From the NCBI RefSeq assembly GCF_000001735.4, contig NC_003076.8:19843835-19907834 (forward strand): a stretch of DNA of 64,000 bases. Direction: 5' to 3'. The notes under the pieces are model-generated. The model was not told where the DNA came from. It did no database searches and worked only from the letters and a program-made list of their open reading frames with translations. Position 1 is the stretch's first letter. Each line of letters begins with the position of its first letter. The position numbers and the translations under genes were made by a program. Positions 47,146-56,368 of the stretch are shown here, one piece after another. Source of the DNA: Arabidopsis thaliana. Lineage: Eukaryota > Streptophyta > Magnoliopsida > Brassicales > Brassicaceae.

Positions 47146-48996
47146 TCAATAATAGGGTGCCTTGTAGACATATGGAGGTGGGAGAGACTTATAAGTGACT
47201 TTAGGAGAAGGCGAATAGTATGGTGGAGGTGGTGAGCTATAAACGTATGGTGGTGGGGGAGATTTGTAGTCAACTTTTGGAGAAGGAGAGTAGTACGGTG
47301 GAGGTGGGGAGTTGTAAACATATGGTGGTGGTGGAGATTTGTAGTCAACCTTTGGAGAAGGAGAGTAGTACGGTGGAGGTGGAGAGCTGTAGACGTATGG
47401 TGGTGGTGGAGACTTGTAGTCAACCTTTGGTGAGGGAGAGTAGTACGGTGGTGGTGGGGAGCTGTAGACGTACGGTGGTGGTGGAGACTTGTAATCAACC
47501 TTTGGAGAAGGAGAGTAGTACGGTGGAGGTGGAGAGCTGTAAACGTATGGTGGTGGTGGAGATTTGTAGTCAACCTTTGGAGAAGGAGAGTAGTACGGTG
47601 GAGGTGGGGAGTTGTAAACGTATGGTGGTGGTGGAGACTTGTAGTCAACCTTTGGAGAAGGAGAGTAGTACGGTGGAGGTGGGGAGCTGTAGACGTATGG
47701 TGGTGGTGGAGATTTGTAGTCAACCTTTGGCGAAGGAGAGTAGTACGGTGGAGGTGGGGAGCTGTAGACGTATGGTGGTGGTGGAGACTTGTAGTCAACC
47801 TTTGGCGAAGGAGAGTAATACGGTGGTGGTGGGGAGCTGTAGACGTATGGTGGTGGTGGAGACTTGTAGTCAACCTTTGGCGTAGGAGAGTAGTACGGTG
47901 GTGGTGGGGAGCTGTAGACGTATGGTGGTGGTGGAGACTTGTAGTCAACCTTTGGAGAAGGAGAGTAGTACGGTGGTGGTGGGGAGCTGTAGACGTATGG
48001 TGGTGGTGGAGATTTGTAGTCAACCTTTGGCGAAGGAGAGTAGTACGGTGGTGGTGGGGAGCTGTAGACGTATGGTGGTGGTGGAGATTTGTAGTCAACC
48101 TTTGGCGAAGGAGAGTAGTACGGTGGAGGTGGGGAGCTGTAGACGTATGGTAGTGGTGGAGACTTGTAGTCAACCTTTGGAGAAGGAGAGTAATACGGTG
48201 GTGGTGGGGAGCTGTAGACGTATGGTGGTGGTGGAGACTTGTAGTCAACCTTTGGCGTAGGAGAGTAGTACGGTGGTGGTGGGGAGCTGTAGACGTATGG
48301 TGGTGGTGGAGACTTGTAGTCAACCTTTGGAGAAGGAGAGTAGTACGGTGGTGGTGGGGAGCTGTAGACGTATGGTGGTGGTGGAGACTTGTAGTCAACC
48401 TTTGGAGAAGGAGAGTAATACGGTGGTGGTGGGGAGCTGTAGACGTATGGTGGTGGTGGAGACTTGTAGTCAACCTTTGGCGTAGGAGAGTAGTACGGTG
48501 GTGGTGGGGAGCTGTAGACGTATGGTGGTGGTGGAGACTTGTAGTCAACCTTTGGAGAAGGAGAGTAGTACGGTAGTGGTGGGGAGCTGTAGACGTATGG
48601 TGGTGGTGGAGATTTGTAGTCAATCTTTGGAGAAGGAGAGTAGTACGGTGGAGGTGGGGAGCTGTATTCGTATGGTGGTGGGGGAGATTTATAATCAACC
48701 TTTGGAGAAGGAGTGTAGTACGGTGGAGGTGGTGAGCTGTAGACGTATGGTGGTGGTGGAGATTTGTAGTTAACCTTTGGAGAAGGAGAGTAATACGGTG
48801 GTGGTGGAGAGTTGTAGATATATGGTTTTGAATGTGGTGTATACTTAGGTGATTTGTGTTGATGGCTGGGAAAATTGTATTGTGGTGTTTGAGGGGATGA
48901 GTAAGGATATGATGTCACCGTAGCCGCAATGGCACTTAAGACCACGACATAAACCAAAAACTGCCTTAACCCCATCGTTTTTGAGGATCGTTTCAC
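47146..48996 (-). CDS. extensin (Ser-Pro4, Tyr-rich cell-wall glycoprotein)
   Basis: Single exon, minus strand, 616 aa from ATG 48996. An ATG seven codons later (MGLRQFLVYVVVLSAIAATV) also begins a good signal peptide. After a short lead (SYPYSSPQTPQYNFPSHQHK) come about 22 units of 25 residues, SPPPPYYSPSPKVDYKSPPP plus PYVYS. SPPPP blocks are hydroxylated and arabinosylated; YY and YVY allow intra- and intermolecular Tyr cross-links that lock the network into the wall. The protein ends KSLPPPYVYKAPYY. A TATATAAA box lies at 49048-49055, about 52 bp before the ATG. Long open frames on the other strand and frame are artefacts of the repeat. Probably the locus I recall as EXT11. Confidence 0.93.
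   Translation of the reverse strand: MKRSSKTMGLRQFLVYVVVLSAIAATVTSYPYSSPQTPQYNFPSHQHKSPKYTPHSKPYIYNSPPPPYYSPSPKVNYKSPPPPYVYSSPPPPYYTPSPKVDYKSPPPPYEYSSPPPPYYSPSPKIDYKSPPPPYVYSSPPLPYYSPSPKVDYKSPPPPYVYSSPPPPYYSPTPKVDYKSPPPPYVYSSPPPPYYSPSPKVDYKSPPPPYVYSSPPPPYYSPSPKVDYKSPPPPYVYSSPPPPYYSPTPKVDYKSPPPPYVYSSPPPPYYSPSPKVDYKSPPLPYVYSSPPPPYYSPSPKVDYKSPPPPYVYSSPPPPYYSPSPKVDYKSPPPPYVYSSPPPPYYSPSPKVDYKSPPPPYVYSSPPPPYYSPTPKVDYKSPPPPYVYSSPPPPYYSPSPKVDYKSPPPPYVYSSPPPPYYSPSPKVDYKSPPPPYVYSSPPPPYYSPSPKVDYKSPPPPYVYNSPPPPYYSPSPKVDYKSPPPPYVYSSPPPPYYSPSPKVDYKSPPPPYVYSSPPPPYYSPSPKVDYKSPPPPYVYSSPPPPYYSPSPKVDYKSPPPPYVYNSPPPPYYSPSPKVDYKSPPPPYVYSSPPPPYYSPSPKVTYKSLPPPYVYKAPYY
47200..48830. repeat. 75-bp coding tandem repeat of the extensin, ~22 units
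   Basis: Unit length is exactly 75 bp (25 codons). Variants mark higher-order copies: SPTPKV units (plus-strand GGCGTAGGAG) occur at 47879, 48254 and 48479, each preceded about 65 bp earlier by the synonymous GAGTAATACGG variant. Spacings of 375 and 225 bp are multiples of 75. Confidence 0.9.
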
Positions 48997-49047
48997 TGGT
49001 TTTTTGTTTCTTTGTTTTTGTTATGATATATTTGAACATGAACACCC

Positions 49048-49055
49048 TTTATATA
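49048..49055 (-). promoter_or_regulatory. TATA box of the extensin gene
   Basis: Minus-strand TATATAAA followed by GGG, about 52 bp upstream of the ATG at 48996. Confidence 0.6.
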
Positions 49056-49879
49056 GTTTTTCTTTGTATGTAAATAGCATATTATCTTGTCAACTTGGGT
49101 TCGTGTGTGGCACTTCCAAACACATAAGGGTACGTGCTAAGTTGTAAGTTGAAAAGTAGTGACTCGGAGAATAAATATTATTAAATTCTCTTGCATCTTT
49201 CATTTTCTTAAATATGTTCTCACAATCTTTATTTGTATGAATTTTATCGACTCAATTATTTTGAAGAACAAAACATATCCGTCGATTGATGATTATTTGA
49301 GGTGTATAGATTGGGTAAAATTTGTTCGAACATAAACGATTTACTTGGTTTTAATCAATTTTATTAATTTGAAAGTTGTATAATTTAAAGTGAAATAAAA
49401 ATAACTATATTTAGAAATGAAATACTTCTGAAAACAAAGTTCATTAAGAATTCAATGTGATCGATATACAGGTTCACATGACGTTTTGATTCTTCCTCCA
49501 ACAACACATTTTTTAATATGTACTAAAAAAAAAACTTAGTGTAGATGAAATATTTATTTGTAATTATGGGTCAAATTATTCTTGAAATTAATAGATTAAT
49601 ATTTTTGTAGAACTCTTCAAGATAAATTATGGAAGGTGAAGCAATTAATTCTTTGGCAGAGGAAAGCATTAGAGCCTAATTGTTACGAGAGTAGCGTTGA
49701 AATATGTCGAAAATGTAAAAAGGATCTTTGTTCTTTTTTTGAATAAAATGTTAAATTATATTTCTCTTTTAAATAACTGTTTTATAATTTTTGTAACTGT
49801 TTTATTGATAGGTAAACAGGGCTGGAAAAATTAAAACTAAAGAGTGTTAAGCTCGTAATGCGAACCACATTTAAAGTCC
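49056..49879. other. AT-rich intergenic DNA
   Basis: Extensin upstream region. No gene recognised. Confidence 0.5.
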
Positions 49880-50370
49880 TTAGTCGTATTTTTTGTCCCT
49901 CATTCGTTTTATAACTGAGAACGTGTTCCTGATGTGTTTATTTATCCACTGAATGAATCTAGCTGCTGGTTTTGGGGATTCACCATGTCTTCTCACATTA
50001 CGCTCTCTCCAAATTGTATATACCAATGCTTGTAGAACACTTCTAGCCAAGAAACCCTCTATCGTGTTGTGGCGTTGGTCAGATACAGATATGATGAGGT
50101 TATGCCAGTCTGTGGTGTAGCTTCGTTTGAGAATGTTCTTTGCTAAAGCTTCCCATATTTCTGATGTGTAGGCGCAGAAAGAAGAAGATGTGGTCTCGTC
50201 ATTCCAAGCTATTGTTACAGAAAACACATCCCACTGAAGATTGGATGTTCCATTTTTCCATTCGATCCCTTGTTGAGAGTCTATTCAGGATTGCTAGCCA
50301 AACACAGAAAAAGTGTTTCGGAGTTTCATGAGCAAACTATGCTCCTTTGTGCCAAGCTACTTGATTTGGA
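49880..50370 (-). mobile_element. decayed LINE reverse-transcriptase C-terminus (zf-RVT region)
   Basis: On the minus strand, 50360-50230 reads VAWHKGA, an in-frame TAG where the family has Trp, then FAHETPKHFFCVWLAILNRL, STRDRMEKWN and CVFCNNSLE. This is the zinc-binding region after plant LINE reverse transcriptases. A frameshift follows, and the frame 50227-49880 continues with SFCAYTSEIWEAL and LVYTIWRERNVRRHGESPKP. One nonsense change and one frameshift make it a relic. Confidence 0.82.
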
Positions 50371-51207
50371 TGCTTACATGCATCACACATCTTTTGCATT
50401 ATTACTGCACATGAAACTATTTGCAAACACCAATATCAACTACAAAATAATGGGCACGTTTAAGGGATATGATTCATGAACAGTAAAAATTATATACAAA
50501 TCATATATATATCTTCAACAATTTGTTTTCTTCGGCATTCAGTATACTTTCGCAGTATGTCAAAATCTAAATGCATGCAGCAACAATGAAAATTCGTTTC
50601 AACTGATTAAAATACGTAGAATTTGAAAGAAGCGACATTGACATTACCATTTTCTTTCTATCATCTATCATCTATGCCATAGTATAAATGTATGATACCT
50701 ACACTTCTCAAGGGGAATTGATCCCGACCTGTTATACTTGATTCTTGATAGACAGATTTGACTTTGGAATGTTAAAATAGCAAAACATTCTGACATATTC
50801 CTTGTTATTTATACCGTAGAAAGTTAGTCAGTAGCCTCTCATCATATAATATGTCTCCCAACGGAGGTTGAACATTTTAGGTAGAGAATATGTCTTGATT
50901 TCCAAAATGCATGTTTTCTTTTTCATTCTTTTTGTCTAGAAAACCTATTAAGTGTTTGAGACCACAAATGGTGGAAAACACTAAGATCATAATAACATTT
51001 ATAAAACGATGCTAAAAAGGGATAAAAACACAATGTTATATTATTTAAATGGTTGGATTTCCAGAAGAATCGATAGAGTCTGTATACTCATCTTAAGGTT
51101 TTTATTTTTAAACAAAAGAAATTGTGATGCTTTTTCAAATGTTGTTTATCAACTGAAAAAAAAAACACTAATGAGAGCAACAATGATTTCAGTTTAAGCA
51201 AAAGAAT
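50371..51207. other. gene-poor AT-rich DNA
   Basis: No gene, RNA or clear repeat recognised. Confidence 0.4.
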
Positions 51208-51687
51208 TCTCCCTCTGTTTGAAAATATATGATGTTCAAAGTTTTTGCATACAGATCAATAAATTTATTTATTTATGTTTATTTCTAAAATATTATTTAT
51301 TATTTATCTATCTAAATACTCCTTCTGTTTCTTTTTATTTGATTTTTCTAAGAAAAAAATTGTTTCTCATTATTAGTTATTATTGTTGTATTTTAAACTT
51401 CAAGATAAATAATTAAATATCATTAGTTTAGAATTATAGAAAAATATAAATCACAAAGATTCATACATTTATAACCAGTTTTAATATATTTTCTTAATTT
51501 GTGTTTTTTTTTAGAAAATCAATTAAAATAAACAGAAAGGGTACAATTCAATGATAAAATTTGCAGAAAATATATATTGTCAAAATTAATTAAATATATT
51601 AGTTAATATTGTATCGAAAGTTGAAACTATCATCTAATATAAAACAAAACAAATTTCTAAAACATCATATGATGAAGCGGATGGAAT
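51208..51687. mobile_element. MITE (outer element of a nested pair)
   Basis: The left end CTCCCTCTGTTTGAAAATAT is followed by ATGATGTT. It mirrors the right end AACATCATATGATGAAGCGG, followed by ATGGAAT. This is a Tc1/mariner-like non-autonomous element with TA-rich ends. Its interior is interrupted by a second element at 51317-51543. Confidence 0.65.
51317..51543. mobile_element. MITE nested inside the outer MITE
   Basis: Left terminus TACTCCTTCTGTTTCTTTTT, with ATTTGATTTTTCTAAG after it. The right terminus read in reverse complement is TACCCTTTCTGTTTATTTTA, with ATTGATTTTCTAA after it. Terminal inverted repeats of about 40 bp, TA at both ends, 227 bp in all. Confidence 0.75.
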
Positions 51688-53245
51688 ATAAAAATATAAA
51701 ATGCATGCCATTCTAATACTATAGCAGAACTTCTTGCTTTTCAGATTATATTGGCCTCATTAATGACAAGTAGGTTTTGGAAATTACAGACACAATAGAT
51801 TCTGGTTGGCTTTGGCAATAACTATGAAAACGATCGACGAAACTTACAACGCAACACATGAGCATGAAGAAGTCATAGAGGTATTAAATGGACGGGTTTG
51901 ACCCATCATGAATAGTATTTATAGACCCAACATGTTCTTGTCACACCATGATTGAATTAGCTGGGTCGGCAAAAAAACCTTTAAGTTTTCCGGGGTAGCT
52001 ATATCAAAAATCTATGGACTTGATCTTGAAATAACTATTTGTTATGAGCGCAAATTTCGGAATTTAATGTAATAATCAATAATGAGTGGTTGTGTTCCTA
52101 CTAATCACTCTAGCGAGTATCCAAAAGTGGGACACTGGGCCGTGATATATTCAGATTACGACTTCGATTGTTGTTTTTTCATTGCATTTTTCTACTTCTT
52201 TTTTTGTCATTTGTTGAAAGCCAAACTCAAACAACGTGCATTTGTATTATACTACAAAACTCTTTTCGGAAATTTAAAATAAAATAAAATGAAAAGGTTA
52301 TTTTATAAAAGATAATAAAAATGTTCGAGTTATGCTACAAATGCATTTGCAAAAGCAGAAATTTGCATTGAATAAAAAAACTTAAATCTTTATTAAAATC
52401 ATAATCCTGAATATATATTTTTAGATTAGCATCGATCATGGATTTTCAGAAACACAATTAGAAACCAACGCCGATTATTTTGTAGATTAGCAAGTTCTTT
52501 GGCAGGAGTTTCCCACAATTCCACTACGGATTTATCCCTAGAACCGAAGTCCAAAATTTCAAGTAGTCCAAACAAAACGAATTAGTTTGGACAAAAAATC
52601 AAACTCCCACTAAAGTCAGAAGGATACAAACTCCTTTTCTAAGATTATGATCTAACTACCATTGCACCACTTTGCTTGGGTTAAATTACCAAATTTTGAT
52701 TCATAGTACAGAACACAACATGCCTAGTATTTTTATTGAGATCTTGATCTCTTAAACGATCCAACTAAAATTGATCTAAGAACACATGATCAGCTTTTAA
52801 TTTTTAAATAACACATAGTTTTGGTCTTTGGTACATGGATGAATCCACATGAAAAAAAAATACAAATAACGATTGAAAGAGTAAATAATAATGAGACCTT
52901 TTTGCCCTGTCTCTTTGGCTTTGCAGAATCCTTGATATGTGTAGTTTCCATCTCATGGACCCCTTTCATGTCCTCTTCAACACGTTATGTAATAACAAAT
53001 CTTCTGAGTCTTTTTGTCGTTAATCTACTTAACAATATCGATGTGAAACCAAATTTGCACTGTATTGATTTCTGAAGATTAGGTGATCAGTGATGTATGT
53101 AGCAGTGCAACCGTTATTAATGCCTTAATTTTGTGGGTCACATAAGATAAAAAAAAATTGAAGTATTTTGGGGACCATGGAATCATAATGCATGTGCAAA
53201 GGCATGTGCCTTTTGATTCACTCATCTATCACAAAACATACACTT
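51688..53245. other. gene-poor AT-rich DNA
   Basis: Several short open frames (for example 52082-52282 and 52821-53075) show no recognisable protein and no splice context I trust. Confidence 0.4.
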
Positions 53246-53293
53246 AAAAGCCAGTCAAACTCATAAAACAATTTCTTCCTTTGACTGGCTTTT
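53246..53293. repeat. perfect 14-bp inverted repeat (hairpin)
   Basis: AAAAGCCAGTCAAA at 53246-53259 and TTTGACTGGCTTTT at 53280-53293 are perfect complements around a 20-nt loop. The stem is too short for a typical plant pre-miRNA by itself. Confidence 0.7.
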
Positions 53294-53865
53294 CCAGTTG
53301 GTTTTTGGTTACTAATTTAATTAATACTTCTAAAACACACATCATAATCACAACATAAAGCAAGACACATGGCTCTAAGAGAGATTAGAGAAAAGAAAAT
53401 AGGATTTATAAAATAGACAGAATTGGCAAAGAGCCAAGCTTTGGCCAAAAAAAACATGAATAAAAGTCATTTGGTAAATAAAGTTATATCATATAGAATG
53501 AAATTTATCAAAGAAAAATCACATGATATTAATCTAAATAAAACCAATTTATTTACCATTAGATCATTCAAAGAGACATAGGAATCAATCCAAAGATCAA
53601 AATAAACAAAAGAGAAAAAGACAAATAAACAGAAAAAGTAGCTCAAAGTATCCTAAGTTCCTTGTTTGACAAAAGATGATAATGAACATAGAAGAGTGGT
53701 GTGACATTACAATACTAATAAGATTATCAAAAAGAGCATCAACAAATATTTGAAGAACACCTAAAAAAAAGATAAACACATTGATGAAAATGATAAAAAC
53801 TAATTAAATGTATTTTCTCGTTTAAGAACTTATTAGAAACACATAGATCAAAGTTTATTATTAAT
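53294..53865. other. intergenic DNA
   Basis: 3' flank of the minus-strand Ser-rich gene. No gene recognised. Confidence 0.45.
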
Positions 53866-55056
53866 TCAGCTTCTGACAGACAACAAAGAAGGAATTGCAC
53901 CCAAGTTTGGAGTTGTGTTCTTGCTTGTAGTAGAATCTGAAATTGTACGGCCTCTTTTACCAGAGTAAGAAGAAGAAGTAAAAGCTCTCATTGGACTTGC
54001 AAATGACCATCCCCAGCTTCTGTTCCTTCCTCCACCACCATGACCCATGTTATGATTATGATGATGATGATGTTCAGCTGATGATGATGATACCCATGAT
54101 GATGAAGATGAAGAAGAAGACGATGACGTCATTATCATAAACCCACCAAAGATCCCACCACATCTCACCATCTCTCTAACACCATTACTAGGGTTACTAC
54201 TGACCTTGTTACCTTTGTTATTATTACCTTCTCTCTGTGACTCAACTCTTCTCAAAGTACAATCTCCAAACCCATTTGTGATCCTCTCAAAGAAATCACC
54301 AGAGAAGCTTCTACTTCCACACCCAACAGATCTAGATCTCGACACTTTCCTCTCACTTGGTGTGACTTCAATGTTAGGACTTCCATCTTCTTCAACAATC
54401 ACATCAATACCGTTTCTGTTACTACTACTCCCACCACCACCAACAACTCTCTTTGACATTGAAGAAGAAGCTGACGAAGAAGACGAAGATCCCACTGTTG
54501 TAGTCTCTGCCAACTCTGTTTTTGTCTCAGTCTGGCTTATGGGTTGATGAAAGTTTCCAACTTTCTTACTGCTACCATGTTGTTTCGAAGAGTAGAGATG
54601 AAAAAAGGACCAAAACCCATTTCTCTTTCTCGGGCTCAAATCTGAATCTCCGTACGTTGTCTTCGTAGTCCTTGTAGATTGACTTCTCTTGTAGACAATA
54701 TTAGCCGTGGTCGAAGAAGAAGAAGAAGCAGTAAGCATCTTCTTCTTCTTCTTAGCTAACAAAAACGGAAGCTTGCTGTTGTTGTTGTTTGTTGCTCCGG
54801 AGACAGAGAGAGAAAGAGACGCTGAGAGATTTGCGGCAGAGGCAGTGGTTGTGCTACCAACAGAGTCAGATCTGAAGGAAGGAGAAGAAGAAGTTGAAGA
54901 GGAAGTGAGGTGTTTAGGAAGTGGGAAAGATGAAGTTACAAGCTTTCCAAGCTTTTCTTGAAGACAAAAAGCACAGATCCCACCTGGGTTTTTAGTAAAT
55001 GGATGGTTTATACATTGCATACCATCACCCATATCTTGATCTTTTGCTTCCACCAT
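53866..55056 (-). CDS. Ser-rich plant protein of unknown function with N-terminal Cys motif
   Basis: Single exon on the minus strand, 396 aa. Near the start sits a compact motif, CINHPFTKNPGGICAFCLQE followed by KLGKLV, with Cys15, Cys28 and Cys31 arranged like a small zinc-binding knuckle. The rest is largely disordered: Ser runs (about 120, 190, 310-330), poly-Asn, a Lys run (AKKKKKML), a His cluster (EHHHHHNHNMGHGG) and short ordered islands (RNGFWSFFHLYSSK, SGDFFERITNGFGDCTLRRV, WGWSFASPMRAF). The Cys head recalls that of the DUF740/OCTOPUS-type plant proteins, but I cannot assign the family. Function unknown; a membrane-linked or nuclear scaffold is possible. GA-rich repeats lie in the leader at 55143-55180. 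Confidence 0.85.
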   Translation of the reverse strand: MVEAKDQDMGDGMQCINHPFTKNPGGICAFCLQEKLGKLVTSSFPLPKHLTSSSTSSSPSFRSDSVGSTTTASAANLSASLSLSVSGATNNNNSKLPFLLAKKKKKMLTASSSSSTTANIVYKRSQSTRTTKTTYGDSDLSPRKRNGFWSFFHLYSSKQHGSSKKVGNFHQPISQTETKTELAETTTVGSSSSSSASSSMSKRVVGGGGSSSNRNGIDVIVEEDGSPNIEVTPSERKVSRSRSVGCGSRSFSGDFFERITNGFGDCTLRRVESQREGNNNKGNKVSSNPSNGVREMVRCGGIFGGFMIMTSSSSSSSSSSWVSSSSAEHHHHHNHNMGHGGGGRNRSWGWSFASPMRAFTSSSYSGKRGRTISDSTTSKNTTPNLGAIPSLLSVRS

Positions 55057-56368
55057 TGTTGATAACCAAAAACCAAAACTTCCTTATAGATTCCTCTGTT
55101 TCTGTGTGTGAGCTTTTGAGAATTATTAGTTTCTCTTCTTTTGAGAGAGAGAAAGAGAGATTGGTGGAGAAAGAGAGAAATGAAGAGTGGGTTGTGGCAG
55201 AGGAGAGGGGTCGAGTTCCCAGATGCACGTGGGATACTGACTTGTGTGTGCCTTGTGGCCTCTCTCTCTATTTCTTCTCTATTTTTTCTTCAAATCTTCC
55301 AAAAGGTTTTTAACACTAATCTTTTTTGGTTGGTTTTTTTTTTTCATCAATCTTTTTTGGTTGGTTTGGGATGGACTAAAAAGGTTTTCTGGTCTAGTGT
55401 GTAATGTAACCATACATCCACGTGGCTTTGTTTCTTCTATTTTTGGTTTCTATTATTGTTATTAAATCTAGCTCTCTTTTTTTCTTTGGACAAAATTAAA
55501 TCTAGCTCGCTTTAAATCACCGCACCTGCTACAGGCTATATAGCTAAAAGCTAACTAGGCTATACACTATACAGTAATTTACTCTGTAGTCTGTAGTATT
55601 CATGTAAAAGAAATGGTTATACGTAGGTAGCTTTAAACAACAAAACTTACTCTGTAGACTATATAAAGATCAATACTTGATGCAGCTGGTAAAAAAAAAA
55701 AAACGAATTGACTCGAGCAGTAAATTCCTATTGATTGTGAAAACCAAGTTTTGTTGTTTCAATACACTACAAATACGGGCCGAACAAGAATCCAATGGTG
55801 GTTGTTACGCAGTTTGCAATAAGAGGAGTGTCACATGCACATTTTTCATCTTTTGTTTTGTCTTATTCTAAAGAACTTAGCGAAAGATATGGGAAAGGTG
55901 TCACGCCACCTTGAGAGCACACTACCTACGAACTATTTTTCTTTCCAATTTTATTTTATCTTTGACTTGCTATTTTCCCTATTTCATTAATCGACTACAT
56001 GGCTACATACTTTATGATATAATATACAGGTCTTAAATTATGACTGGATTATGTATAATATTAAAATACAGATGCTTCACGTAATAGTGTAACTTGATGG
56101 AGAGACCAAGATGGACTGAAATAATAATTATAGCTACCTACATTAAAGGCTAAATTTGCATGGATAACAAATTTTTAATTTGACACAGTTTCGTTTTACA
56201 ATTTTGGTTTGGTTCGATAGTTTTTTCCGATTGCAGATTTTGGTCCGCATTCCTTCGGCCCATATAACACTAAGGCCCATATAAAGTTTCCCGCGTAAAG
56301 GAAAAAGAATCGTAAAATTAATCTTCCCCGAGAAGTTTCGAAATCAGATTAATCCCGCCGGAGAGAAA
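55057..56368. other. divergent intergenic DNA
   Basis: 1.3 kb between two divergent genes. Holds a GA-rich leader (55143-55180), an AT-rich middle, two GGCCCA site II motifs at about 56258 and 56274, and an E2F site at 56287 before the FANCI gene. Confidence 0.55.
56287..56294 (+). promoter_or_regulatory. E2F site upstream of FANCI
   Basis: TTTCCCGC, a match to the E2F consensus TTTSSCGC, 75 bp before the FANCI ATG and just after two GGCCCA motifs. Confidence 0.7.

Noticed and set aside
47127-48773. Long alternative-frame and antisense ORFs over the extensin (up to 523 aa, His/Thr-rich or Val-rich)
   Set aside because: They exist only because a 75-bp repeat is a multiple of three and lacks stops in other frames. 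The SPPPP frame has the signal peptide and the known family pattern.
47200-48830. CRISPR-like regular repeats
   Set aside because: The 75-bp units are contiguous coding repeats with no unique spacers, in a plant nuclear gene.
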